From NCBI RefSeq assembly GCF_050948215.1, contig NC_135151.1, forward strand, positions 5,372,220 to 5,436,219: 64,000 bases of DNA. Reading direction: 5' to 3'. The DNA comes from Halictus rubicundus. Its lineage: Eukaryota; Arthropoda; Insecta; Hymenoptera; Halictidae. The notes beneath the pieces were generated by a model. That model did no database searches and was not told the origin of the DNA. It saw only the letters and a program-made list of their open reading frames with translations. The number at the start of each line of letters is the position of its first letter. The stretch's first letter is position 1. The position numbers and the translations under genes are program-made. Shown here in pieces: positions 47,779-59,100 of the stretch.

Positions 47779-48499
47779 AACTTTCCTTAATAATTAGGCC
47801 TAACACCAGCGAATGACAAACGTTTAAAGAACTTTGAAAGATGAATATGTATTTACTATTTTATGTTATATCCATAACATAACCTTAATACATCCATAAC
47901 ATAACCTTAATACTTCCAGTTTACATTTATAATAAATTTCCTCAATAATTTGGCCTAACACCAGCGAATGACAAACGTTTAAAGAACTTTGAAAGATGAA
48001 TATGTATTTACTATTTTATGTTATATCCATAACATAACCTTAATACATCCATAACATAACCTTAATACTTCCAGTTTACATTTATAATAAATTTCCTCAA
48101 TAATTTGGCCTAACACCAGCGAATGACAAACGTTTAAAGAACTTTGAAAGATGAATATGTATTTACTATTTTATGTTATATCCATAATACAACCTTAATA
48201 CATCCATAACATAACCTTAATACTTTCAGTTTACATTTATAATAAATTTCCTCAATAATTTGGCCTAATACCAGCGAATGACAAACGTTTAAAGAACCTT
48301 GAAAAATGAATATATACTATTTTATGTTACATCCATAATATAACCTTAATACATCCATAACATAACCTTAATACTTCCAGTTTACATTTATAATAAATTT
48401 CCTCAATAATTAGGCCTAATACCAGCGAATGACAAACGTTTAAAGAACTTTGAAAGATGAGTATTTACTAGTTTATGTTACATCCATAACATAACCTCA
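47779..48499. repeat. 155-bp tandem satellite, about 4.6 copies
   Basis: GGCCTAA(C/T)ACCAGCGAATG recurs at 47797, 47952, 48107, 48262 and 48413, giving periods of 155, 155, 155 and 151. Within each unit a ~24-bp word (ATCCATAACATAACCTTAAT) is itself doubled. Units differ by few bases, so the array is young or homogenised. Confidence 0.97.
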
Positions 48500-48699
48500 A
48501 TACTTTATCTACCGGAAGTCTATTAACAGGTTCTCCAAGAATAGTATTGCACCAGAAGGAAGCTCAAAAGTCGTCTTTGATATTGTAATACTAAACAAAA
48601 TGATTGGATTACGTTACTGGAGCTGACTTGTTTATTAAAAGCCATGATTTTCAAAAATTATGAATTAATTGCCGGTCGATAACGTGTTAATACGATAGT

Positions 48700-48761
48700 C
48701 TCCTGGACGATACATGACACTGACAAGACCCGTGTTGTTGACGTATATCGAAAATTCACTG
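48700..48761 (-). mobile_element. Family B MITE fragment (one end)
   Basis: The right edge complemented reads CAGTGAATTTTCGATATACG, then continues like the left end of the 34470 copy through CATGTATCGTCCAGGAGAC. TA follows at 48762. The remainder is missing. Confidence 0.7.
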
Positions 48762-48763
48762 TA

Positions 48764-49825
48764 GTCAGTGGACATCGCGTCGTCTGTATTGATGGTTCTC
48801 TCTAATAGTAATTCTACCTTGAAACAGAGAATGAATGAGCGTGTACTCTGAGAAAACGTACGACTGTTAAAAATGAATAACAATTATCGTACGTCGTGCT
48901 CCTTTTAATACGTCAGAATAAAATTAGCCCCAAGTCGTACAGAGTTTCTTCTCGTTCTGTAACGAGTAATTTCGCCAGTTAATTATTCAAAGTAATAAAT
49001 CGCCGGGAAAGAAATATTATTAATGATGCAGGCCGGGCGGCGGGGGTGAGTACGATGGAATCGGCGAACAATGCAGAAAATTTCTTGCCGGACGCGGCGG
49101 TAACAAAGAAAGGAAAGCAGGCCACGGGTGAACTTGCGACCGGTCGATCCCGGCCGGTCGTTTATCATCACAGGTCAGTTCCCTTTAGCCTGACATGCAA
49201 AAGTCGCGTCGGGGCCAGCGACTTCCGGTTCGTATCACGCGTGCGTCTGGCCCGTATTCGCGATTCCCCATGATTTACTCGATCCCCTCGGAAACTTTCT
49301 AGCCGCGAGTGCTTTCGCAATTGCGCTCGGCGCGGCGCGGCGCGGCGGCGGTTCCCTCTTCTTTTTTTCCTCTCCGACAACCGGAAAGAAATGTTTTCCA
49401 GGTGAATTTCCACGTACGCCCATCGCGGACAAAGCGTGGCCCCGGGACGAAAGACGGCAGAAATATTTCTTGAGGAAGTTTCGATTCGCCCGACAGGTCA
49501 GAAGAACGATCGAGCGAATTTCTGATTCGTCGAGCACGCCCGCGGAAAGTTGCTCGATCTACACGCGCCCACTAAATCAACACCGCCGCGATGGACCACC
49601 GCGAAACTCGAATCGGAATTTCCACGATTATCGGTGCCGCCGCTGATTTAATGGCTGACCTTTTCGCGAACCGATGTACGATCGATGATTAAACGGCTCG
49701 TGCTACTTGCAGTGGCTCCGAAAAGTATTGCCGCCGTTGAATTCCCGATTTTCGGAACATCGTACGTATCTGAACTTTTATCGCGCAATCATTTCGCGAA
49801 GAAGAGCCGCCTGCGACAATAAATC
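48764..49825. other. No defended gene; CpG-rich
   Basis: Strong CpG density at 49030-49660 with a CGGCG-type pentamer run near 49330. Frames overlap in several phases. A possible short first exon at 49054-49172 is mentioned in findings only. Confidence 0.4.
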
Positions 49826-50480
49826 CGCTACTGTACGGAATACAGTAACTATTTTACGTTACTGTATAAAAATAGCAAGAAGGTGTCTACTCGAGTTCTT
49901 AGCCATTTCTTTTTCTGGTTACACTTCACCTTCTGGGACCAAATATTTTAAACTTTGTTTTATATAATGTTGTAGATCTTGGCGAAGAAATGCCAAAAAT
50001 CGAAGTTTTAAGGCTAGGAATTCACTTCTTTAAAAATTAGGTGTATTTAAAGATGAGTGATTTTATGCGTTTCTAACAGATAAGGACGCCGCAGCGGCAG
50101 CTTCGTTAGAAGTCGGCAAACTCGAAAAGTTAAACATTGCGTACGGCATTTTCATAGCAATTAGAAAATACTTCGAAATCAAATAACCACTGTACATTAT
50201 AGCCGTCGCCGGATTATAGCTTTTCCTCTACTTATCTGTCAAACACGCTTAAAATCACTCATCTTTAAACACGCATAACTTTTGAACTTGTCAATTCCTC
50301 TCATTAAAACTTCGACTTTTGGCATTTTGTCGTCAAGATTTACAGGATTATAAGAAACAAAGTTTAAAATTTTTGGTCCCAGAAAGTGAAGTTCAGCCTT
50401 TTTCAGCCCTAAACGCATCTTTACAATCTCAGTAATCGTAAATTAAAAATATTAGAACCCGTCATTTCGACGTTAAAACT
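49826..50480. mobile_element. Degenerate family D relative containing a large foldback
   Basis: Left skeleton (AACTATTTTACGTTACTGTA…AAAATAGCAAGAAGGTG) and right skeleton (GTAAATTAAAAATATTAGAA) match the 60857-61248 element on either side of its own insertion. Inside, 49918-50087 and 50222-50400 form an inverted repeat of ~165 bp (ACTTCAC…TTCTGGGACC, AAAGATGAGTGATTTTA). The ends are too worn to show TTAA. Confidence 0.55.
49918..50400. repeat. Long inverted repeat (foldback), ~165-bp arms
   Basis: Arms match at roughly 80%, including AAACTTTGTTT, CGAAGTTTTAA and GATGAGTGATTTTA words, around a ~135-bp loop. It could form a long hairpin if transcribed. Confidence 0.75.
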
Positions 50481-51742
50481 ACGTTACATTTACACCTGAA
50501 AAAAAGCTGTTTAATACTTCTGCAGACGTTGCAATTCATAGCGATCTTTTATAGGGTGTTTTATGCACGATTATAACCTTAATGATTTTACTATAACTAT
50601 TATACAGTATGTTTAAAAATATATATATTTATTATTACATAATTACATTTTTATTGTGCATGCATAAAACTCGAAGTCTATTCATGAGCTTTTAAGGTTA
50701 TCTACCGCCATCAAATATCTGATGTATATTTACCCATAATTTCATAGTTTACATAAATCATTGGTGTTTGTATTACATAGCATAACATTCAAGGTGTCCA
50801 TAACTTTGCTTCGCTTAATGGTTTCCATGTTTCATAAAGGAGATAATAATATGTTCCATTTTATAAAACACTGGAACAATGAATGTAGACAGCGAAACAA
50901 ATGGTGGTACCGAACACGTCAAGCTGCAATTAACGTATATTTTACACCCACATAATTCCCTCTAATGAGATCGGTGTAATTCACTTAGTAATGAAATGTA
51001 AAATACAGAAATGCCTTACGGCCGAAAGAGTTAAGCGAGCTTTCAGATACCTCAACTAAATGAAGTGATTAAAAAGCAACGTTTATGCTCGGTAACAGTT
51101 TCGGCTCAGTTATTTATTCCACTGGTAGTATAAGCTAATCACACAGGTACTCCATGAACGGTTTTATCACTCCGGAGAATATTAAACGACTATTTTACAG
51201 TAAACTTATTCGATAAACGTGTGCACTCACTGGCGAAAGTGTACGTATACTAATTTCACGGCAAGGTGTATTCGCGCACGATGAAATGTACAGTTTTATT
51301 AATTCGAGTAGACTCACCCCTGATTCAATATACGCGAGCAAGCAGCAGTGAACGATTATGACAGTGAGTGTAACAGGTACAATCAAACAGAGTGAGATAT
51401 CTACATATAAAGCTCGGTCCAACACATGGAATTAAATGTTACATACTATACAACATTTATGAGATGTTCTGAAGATTTGTTTGACACATATGCTATTAAA
51501 AAGCATGTCGACTAACATGTCAATTTATAATTTCTTTTTCTCGTAGTTAGTAAAATTTAATATCATTTAACAGTTAATATGTTGTAATGATAAAATGTTA
51601 AAAGCATTTTTCTTCGAGAACTAGATCGCGCAGCAAACCCGTCAATATGTACAATTTTGTTGTGATAGAAGGAAACGCTTTCTATTCCAAAATAAGAAAA
51701 TCGCTATTCCCTCTTCTTCTTCTTCATCCGAAGTAAGACGAA
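50481..51742. other. No gene seen
   Basis: AT-rich unique DNA. Confidence 0.55.
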
Positions 51743-52470
51743 AGCCGGTAAAACTTCCCATTGCAATTCTTTGATTTTTTCCTGAGTGAGTTTCGCTGTA
51801 TGGGGCCGGGCATTGTCAATTTGCAGTATTACACCTTTTCTGTGGACTAAAGATGCCCTCTTTTTCAATAGTTCTGAATACAGCCGTTCTAATTGCTGAC
51901 AATACAACTCAGTAGTAACTGTTTCTCCAGGTTTCAACAACTCAAAGTGAATTATGCCACGACAGTCCCACCAAACGCACAGTAACACCTTTCTAAGTGA
52001 TAAGCTAGGTTTAGGGGTTGATATTGCGGTTTGATTTGCAGAAAGCCATTGCTTGGAACGCTTTATGTTATCATAAAGAATCCATTTTTCATCTCCGGTG
52101 ACGATTCTGCGAAGAGATGGATCTCTACGAAATCTGGATAGCAATGAAGTGCAAATTGATCGACGAATATTCTCGTTGGTCTCAGATAGTTGATGCGGTA
52201 CCCATATTCCTTGCCTATATGCCTTTCCCATTTCGTGTATGTGCCTTTGTATAGTTGTCCATGTGGACCCAAGGCTTCTCGATAATTCTCGTATACTTAA
52301 TTTTGGATCAGCTTCCACTAGAGATTTTAGGGTGTCATGATCAAATTCAACTGGTCGTCCACTTCGAGGCCTGTCAGAGAGATCATAATCACCAACAGCA
52401 AACCTTCTGAACCAACGTTGACACTTGTTGACCTTCAACACATCTCCATAAACATCGCAAATTTTTAAGT
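51743..52470 (-). pseudogene. mariner transposase, truncated but largely open (copy C)
   Basis: One frame stays open from the N-terminal helix-turn-helix (KVNKCQRWFRRFAVGDYDLS) through WVPHQLSETN, the first aspartate (VTGDEKWILYD) and the second (LQIDNARPHTAKL). It then runs into foreign sequence (PAFVLLRMKKKKRE). The third aspartate is lost, so no catalysis is expected. This copy best preserves the family's N-terminal two thirds and could still yield a DNA-binding protein. Confidence 0.9.
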
Positions 52471-52672
52471 TAATTAAAAATTAAGTCCCGCATGAAAATG
52501 AAAAAGTTTGCAATGACGAATATGATCCTCGGAAGGTACGGACGCCGCCATTTTATTCCAGGGTTGTAAAAAAAATTATACTTTTTAGAATATATCATAC
52601 TTCAACGATCGGTACAGAACTAAAGGCAAAACAAATTGTTGGCAAATAATTGATTACTTATGGGTACCCGTC
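51743..52672 (-). mobile_element. mariner transposon, 3'-truncated copy C (reversed)
   Basis: The 5' terminal repeat is present at the right edge (…TAATTGATTACTTATGGGTACCC). The body matches copies A and B until about 51743, where homology stops in the middle of the transposase and a CTTCTTCTTC run begins. About 260 bp, including the 3' end, are missing. Confidence 0.93.
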
Positions 52673-53281
52673 ATATAACAGGCATCTCGAGCGTCTCTTT
52701 CCGGCGATGTGCATTAACATGTCGCAAATAATCCGGGTCGGTAATAAATAATTCTAATAACGTGTCTCGGATTAATATCGCGCCGGCCGGCACGAGTTTC
52801 CGCGGATCTTCGAGGTAACACGTAATTTCTCAAACCGAACGTTCTCTCGGTCTCCGTTTACACATAGGTACGTGACCTGCGTTCGTTTGTATGCATTACA
52901 ACGGCACATATCACGTTGCTCGACTTCGTCTCCAGCCCGTAGAACGAACCATCTTCCTGATGGATAGCGCGGTTGGTTTACGGAACCGAAACCTCTCGGA
53001 TTATATCCACGGGCCCGCGGCTTTCAAACGCGTGCGCGAGCCTCCTAGACATGCTATAGAGTAGTATAGAGTATAGTGAGAGTCGAAAGCGCGGCAGAGG
53101 GAGGGGGGACGCGAATCGACAAGCCAGACGATAAAAGCCGTTCTGAAAGATGCAAATATTTGACGCGGTATCGGCCCACCCGCGCCGCGGCGCGCGGCGC
53201 CGTGGAAAAAGAGAAAACTAAGCGTTCGATAAACGCGCCGCGGGGCAAACGCGTGATCATTACTCCGACGTTTACCCCCTT
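52673..53281. other. No gene seen; CpG-rich
   Basis: Dense CpG at 52930-53250. Frames on both strands lack domains. Confidence 0.5.
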
Positions 53282-53660
53282 GATCTATGAGGAGCGACGT
53301 CGATCCTGAACGGGGATCGCTTGTGAAAATGTTTTTCTACGTAGACATGCTTCTCCTCCAAGCTCCCGCTGTTCGTGAAATGAAATTATTGGATCTACAT
53401 ATGTATGATGCGTTTCGAAAGAAGGAATTTTTACTTCTTGATCTACGAGGAGTGATGATCTCGAACGGAGAAATGAGTTTCCTCTTTCACTCCTGCTGCG
53501 CGGAAGGGAATGCGTGAAATTGAATTAGTGGATCTAATACGCGTTTCGAAAGTGGAAATTGCTACTCATTGACTTTATGATTGCACGACGTTGATCTACG
53601 AGGAGCGGTGTCGATCTTGAATGGGGATCGCTTGTGAAAATGTTTTTCTGCGTAGAGAAT
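53282..53660. repeat. Tandem repeat, ~155-bp period, about 2.4 copies
   Basis: GATCTATGAGGAGCGACGTC recurs with changes at 53440 and 53593. GTGAAAATGTTTTTCT(A/G)CG recurs at about 53321 and 53635, and GCGTTTCGAAAG in the first two units. Units are diverged. A 76-codon frame crosses the first unit but is not repeated in phase. Confidence 0.75.
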
Positions 53661-53682
53661 AGTATTTTAAATATTTTTGCTC

Positions 53683-53701
53683 GAAATTTTGCCCAGGTCT
53701 G
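53683..53701. mobile_element. Lone hAT-like end (TTGCCCAGGTCTG)
   Basis: TTTTGCCCAGGTCTG resembles the right end of the 35529 element (TTGCCCAGGCCTG). No partner was found upstream. Confidence 0.4.
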
Positions 53702-54389
53702 GTTTCAGTGTACATAACAGTGCCAAAGATGCTGTTCACTTAATGCAATTATATGTACACCTACTGCAATTAGTGATTTCTGATACTGTGTCAATGTAAT
53801 GTTGATTGTTTGGTTAGTGTTAAAAATTGAAAAAGATTAAGTTTCCAACTTTAAAACGGTGTTTTATTATAACAGTAAAGGTTATATGTACCGATAATGT
53901 TTAACAGACTATCTGAGCGGTATTGATTAAAACCTTCCTTTATAATATCCGTAAGCATAAACTAAGCGTGTAAATAAGAAATGGCGAAATGTGTGTTGTA
54001 AGAAATGGTCCAGTTGACGATATTCAAGAAAATATTTTAACTTCCCCGTTGAAATATATATAAAAGGAATGGTAGGTCGACAACTGTGAGAGATAGAAAA
54101 ATGGCGTCTGCATTTTTTAGAACACCACAAGCTGACTGAAATCGATGGCGTTCTGCAAACTGCAAAAGTCTCTTTAAATTGCACAATTTGTAGAAATGTG
54201 GCAGCATTTCTTTAAAAAATGGACCTCGTCTTGCCCTCTTGTCTTCTTGCTTTCTACTGGAGAGGCATGCGAGGCTGTTTATTCTGAACTTCCTCTTCGA
54301 ACTTAACAAACTTGTTAAGCTTAAACATTCATATGCAGCCAGTAACAAGAGCCTACATATTGTAGGAACAGCCTATCAACCTAGAACTG

Positions 54390-54392
<3 letters not shown>
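53702..54392. other. No gene seen
   Basis: AT-rich unique DNA; a 103-codon minus-strand frame (54348-54037) has no domain. Confidence 0.5.

Positions 54393-54434
<42 letters not shown>
54393..54434. repeat. (GA)n microsatellite
   Basis: About 20 GA units, equivalent to CT on the other strand. Confidence 0.98.
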
Positions 54435-54435
<1 letters not shown>

Positions 54436-54763
54436 CCTGACTTATCGGGTTTATTTGTATTTTTCCCCCTCTGTTTCTATTAAATTACTTTCTTGTATCT
54501 GACCACATTTGCTATCCTTCTTGAAATCGCCCATACCATCCTAAAATATGTCCAATAAATTTCACACTTATTTAAACGAAAAAACAATTTGGAAAGATTG
54601 GTAATAATTCTATCTATCATAGCCCCATGCCTATGAAATGGACTTACAATACAACATTTCTATCTTAACCTTTCACACTTCACTCATCGCTCATCACTCA
54701 CACACCCATTTTTATTTCTACCTTACTGGCTTGTATTGCCTACTCGTACTTATATTGCACTAC

Positions 54764-54935
54764 TTGCGTCGTGTATTGCCCAGGAGACATACCGGAGCCA
54801 TGTTATGTTCACACTCGTCGTCGTCCGAGGCCTCCCGACCTTCGTGACCCCTCATGGGGCACACCCCGTGGTAGTGGGGATAATTCCGCGACGTTTATCA
54901 TTCAGACCTTGGCGACGTATATAGAGAATTCACTG
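54764..54935 (-). mobile_element. Family B MITE, one end degenerate
   Basis: The right end complemented begins CAGTGAATTCTCTATATACG and the interior (GGGATAATTCCGCGACGTTT, inverted) matches other copies. The left end is diverged and the flanking TA has become CT. Confidence 0.8.
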
Positions 54936-54975
54936 CTAATCGAATGATTATTCTATTAACGCCTATGTTATTACT

Positions 54976-55171
54976 ACACTGCGGATCTTTATGCAAAATA
55001 AAATTTTTATACGTCAATTGCAATCTATAGGAGCTGAGTAAAGAATTTATTTTGCTCATTAATAATTTTTATCTGTTAAAAATGGTATATCGACATTGTT
55101 AAACTTTGTAAATCTTTTTACTGTTATGAATGACACCTATTCATTTTAAAATGCATAAAATCCGCAGTCTT
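54976..55171. mobile_element. Family A MITE with perfect 9-bp duplication GTTATTACT
   Basis: The ends are ACACTGCGGATCTTTATGCA and, complemented, AAGACTGCGGATTTTATGCA. GTTATTACT flanks both sides (54967-54975, 55172-55180). Compared with the 45584 copy the element is inverted and so is the target, meaning both inserted in the same relation to the same 9-bp word. Confidence 0.85.
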
Positions 55172-55180
55172 GTTATTACT

Positions 55181-56386
55181 CAGGTACCACGGTACCTGCT
55201 TTCAAATTGCCATTACAGTCTTTTCCGTGTATACTTGTTGCAAAATGGCAAAATTGTTATTGAGTTACATCTAAAGCGTAAACGTAGTTGTACCGAAACT
55301 ACGAAGTGTAACGATTATATTGAAGGTTGCAGAGAATTGTAGGTGCAGTTATGAGAATTAAAAACCAGCAATCGTCAGGGGGGCGAGATATCGAATGATC
55401 GGATCGATCCGCGGCTCGTTCCATCCAGAAAACTTTGTTTCTTTCGGAAACGTGCTGTTCCCAGCGGACGAACTTGACACGTCGCCCAGCGTTGTGTAAA
55501 TATGTATAATCCGATCCCGACCGCTGATTGATGCATTTAACGACCGACCGAGAGATTTATGAAAAATTCATTTTCTAAGTGAGCGCGAAACGCGCGTGCA
55601 CACGCGATCAAATGGGATTCACGTTCTGTGCCCGCCGGGAGCAGTTAAGTGTTTCCTGACGAACGAGTGTTTTATCGCTTACGGGCACGTAAAATAAAGT
55701 GGATATAAATGGAACAGCCGCGCGAGGACCGTAAAGCAACGAACCGAAAAAAAAATAACAGGAGAAAAAAAAAACGTTGAAACAACATTTATGATTCAGG
55801 CGAACGTATTGTAAATGCTGTTCTACATACCGGCTCCCTCCCCCCTCCCCACCGGTGGCGATGAAAGCGTACAAACCGTGATAAAAGCGGTTGGGCGGCG
55901 CCAACGTTCACGGAGTTCCGAGAGGCAGGCCGATTATGCAGACGATCCGTGGCTGTATTATCGATAAACAATTGCCATCGGCACGGAACGTCGGAGCTTT
56001 TCAAAGTCATTGCACGTACGAAACTTCGCCCGCTATACGGCGTTATACCGTCGGCGCACGTGTGCGCCGCGCGCAACGAGTTCACCGACACGTGTGCACA
56101 GAAACGGCCTGTAGAAGCGTGTTCTCGCGCGAGGGTTAGTTGCCCGGCGCGCCATCGTCGTCGAGGACCTTCGCGGAATTCATATTTATCGCGATTAAAT
56201 CGCTACACGAAAGCCAACCGCCCAGGGAACGCCGGCTTTCAATTCAAGTTCAGACGCCCGGGTCTCGCGGCGGCATTCTGATTTCATTAGAGTGTTCGAG
56301 GAACACCTGCGATGACCTAACGCCCTGGTTCGGTCGGACAAAGACCGTATTTCTATTTATTCATTATGTAGTCGAGCGGAATTATA
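55181..56386. other. No gene seen
   Basis: AT-rich to 55380, CpG-rich at 55380-56300 with many overlapping frames on both strands. No domain. Confidence 0.5.
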
Positions 56387-56737
56387 CAGGCTGTATGGAA
56401 TTATACACGTTGTATTTCCTTGAGAGGATTGATTCCCGAGGTCGTTTCAAGTAACTCTTTCCTTTGCGAAATTCTTCTCCGAGGCTTCGTTCGGGAGTTA
56501 TTCGCGAAAAACACGGACCAATCGGTGCGCGGCTGCAGGTTCCGCTGGGCGTGGCGCTGCGTTGGCATTGGCCGAGACGGAATCGGTCCGCTGTAGCCGC
56601 GCCCTGATTGGCCCGTGTTTTTCGTCGATAACTCCTTAACAAAGCCACGGAGAACGTTTCCGCAAAGGGAAAAGTTACTTCAAATGACTTCAGGAATCAC
56701 CTCTTTCCAGGAAGTACAACATTTTCGGGACACCCTG
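56387..56737. mobile_element. Family E foldback MITE, 351 bp
   Basis: The arms match inverted from the TA-flanked tips (left CAGGCTGT…, right complemented CAGGGTGTCCCG…) through TTTCAAGTAACT, CTTTGCG and GAAAAACACGG(A/G)CCAATC. The centre is GC-rich. TA at 56385-56386 and 56738-56739. Confidence 0.82.
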
Positions 56738-56739
56738 TA

Positions 56740-57774
56740 TTAACACATTACTATTTCACAATTAAAAAATCTACGATACAAAGCTAAGGATTTCATAATG
56801 AATATTTCAACAACAGCAGCAATTTAAATAGTGCACTGAACGAATCTCGCCAAGTAATATAATGTAATAATTTCTCGTCGGACTATTATTTAAACAAAAA
56901 TTTCGAAACTTCTCCAGATTGTAGTATAGTCATTCAAAACTCTGTTTATATAGGTTTCCGGACGGTGAAGTGTTAATCGGACGTTCGCATTCTGACTTTC
57001 GTATGTTATCTATTCATTTTTGTTAGGGGTGCGTGCAATCCGCAGTAAAGAACCATTAACAATTGATCCGGTAAGCAGACAAATTATTCAGGGGTAGATA
57101 CAACCGGAAATGCGCGCTTTGTGCTCGACGTGTCTGATCAAAAATTAGAGGCCCTTAAGCCGCTATTAACAATCGTTTCGCGATCGTCTTTGTGGTCGAT
57201 TGTCAAAGGGATCTAACACAATTGCGCGGCGAAGGCCGGTGGAAACTGGTGTGCGAAACGGAACGCGTACGCTCGGCATAATTTGTGCTTCGGTTGCCGC
57301 GGATCGGCGGAATGCTGCGCGGAACCCTCGCAGAACTGAACTCTCGAAATCCCCGTACGGTGGAGCCCCGTGCAAAGGATCACGGGCCGTCGGACTATAT
57401 TAGAGAGCTATTAGCACACGCGAAGTCTACGAGCGAGGCGAAACGAGCCCGCGAGGGCGGTTCCGCATCGACGCATGTGCGCAATCGTCCTCGGAATGGC
57501 CGGCCCGTGTGCCATGCGGAATTTAAGGGAGGAATCGACCGCGCAAGAAGCTAGCCTAATTAACAGATAACGGTCAACCGGGACGGAGTTTATCCGTCGG
57601 CGAAACGGCATCGCCGAATGCCTCGGCGATACATTAGCCCTGTCACGGGCTTAATGTACTCTCCCAACGTTGTTTAGGGCCGGCGGAAGTTCTGCCAGAA
57701 TCCAACGCTGCGGAAAGATGCGACCGCAATTACCAGACGCGCAAATGTTTTTAACAATCAGGCTCTTTAACGTT
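56740..57774. other. No gene seen
   Basis: AT-rich, then CpG-rich at 57130-57620. The three overlapping frames of 65-90 codons are compositional. Confidence 0.5.
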
Positions 57775-57778
57775 TTAA

Positions 57779-58031
57779 CCCTTAAGTGCATAGGTAAACT
57801 AAATATTAGGAACATGAATGCATACATGGGGTCCATTGAGGACCCCACTTACCTAATTCCTTGCTAACTTTGATTACAGCAACAATTTATTTCTGTTAAC
57901 ACATTAAACATAACCTAAATATCGACAGAAGCAAATAGCTGAACTCTCGGTTCACAAATGGCGCGGCTAAAAATGTTAACACAAAATCCAACGCTGGGGT
58001 TCTTTGCGGACCCCACTCATGCATTTAAGGG
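57779..58031. mobile_element. TTAA-flanked piggyBac-like MITE with paired subterminal hairpins
   Basis: TTAA at 57775-57778 and 58032-58035. The ends are CCCTTAAGTGCATAGG and, complemented, CCCTTAAATGCATGAG. About 45 bp inside each end is a hairpin, GGGGTCCATTGAGGACCCC at left and GGGGTTCTTTGCGGACCCC at right. The symmetry suggests a bipartite transposase-binding end. Confidence 0.9.
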
Positions 58032-58123
58032 TTAACTGGGTGCGTCGATTATGAACACGCTTGCAGAGACGCGACGAAAGACAAGTGAGAAACAGATAAT
58101 AAAAATTTTGGTCGACGTGAATA

Positions 58124-58327
58124 TTAGGTCGTCCCATAAGTTCGTTCAGTGGATATGTTTATATTATTCACCTTTTAATGAAAAATCGGAGAAATTTTAT
58201 AGTGACGGTATGATGTCTTTGCCAAAAAGGTCAGAAGAGGTTGTAGAATGAAAGGGTGATTACATATTTGATTTTTAGAATTTAAATGGTACAAGAGCAA
58301 ACGGAACCAACTTATAGGACGACCTAA
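58124..58327. mobile_element. mariner-type MITE, 204 bp
   Basis: The ends are TTAGGTCGTCCCATAAGTTC and, complemented, TTAGGTCGTCCTATAAGTTG, flanked by TA (58122-58123, 58328-58329). The length rules out a full transposase. The ends differ from the three large mariners, so a different autonomous partner is implied. Confidence 0.9.
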
Positions 58328-58639
58328 TATAACGTATTTACATTTACATTTAACATACTTACATTTTCACATTTATATTAACATTATATTTGCATTCAAC
58401 ATATCTACATTTTTACATTTGTATTAATGGTATATTTACATTCAATATATTTACATTTTTACCAATATGGATGCTATATGTGATAGGTGATAAATGGTAC
58501 TGGGCACCAATGCTCCCGCGCACGGCCCTTATGGGCAGATAGAGGGGGGACGCGAAGCCGTTGACATCGAGAAGAAAAGGCGCGAGGGAGATCTGTCGAG
58601 ATAAGCAGAGTGTGCACACATGTAGAATAATGTATTGTT

Positions 58640-59098
58640 CTCTGGGTGGAGGCATAGAGGAGATTTCAAGGTCACCTTGATTTTTTTAAATGGAAAGATC
58701 TACTTTCTGTATCATGAATTCATAGACTATCGAATTCTGAGTAAAACTGTATTAACCTCCATATGTCCTAAATCTAATAGTTAACGAGATATTATCGAAA
58801 TCATTTTCTTTCTTCTTTGGATAATATCTCGTTAACTATTAGGTTTAGGACATATGAGGGTCAACGCTTTTATGCTCAGACTTTGATACTCTATCGACCT
58901 ATGGTATAAAAAATGGGACATTCCATTTAAAAAAATGAAGTTGACCTTCATATGTCCTTTACGCGTCCACCTACAAAAAAGCTACTAACATCAGATTAAT
59001 GCCCCCTCGAAACCAAGCAAGTTCCATCTGATGCATTTCTTCCTAACACCAATAGCAGCCGAGTTATTCAGGTGGCCTGTTCCTGGCGCCTCACCCTG
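58640..59098. mobile_element. Foldback element of the CAGGGTG family with central hairpin
   Basis: Inverted arms (TCAAGGTCACCTTGATTTTT… / inverted) meet at a strong inner hairpin (CATATGTCCTAAATCTAATA / inverted, 58759-58858). The right end, AGGTGGCCTGTTCCTGGCGC then CTCACCCTG and TA, resembles the right ends at 5727 and 10753. The left tip is not clear. Confidence 0.7.
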
Positions 59099-59100
59099 TA

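Noticed and set aside
47779..48499. CRISPR-like array
   Set aside because: Units are contiguous 155-bp copies without variable spacers, in a eukaryotic context.
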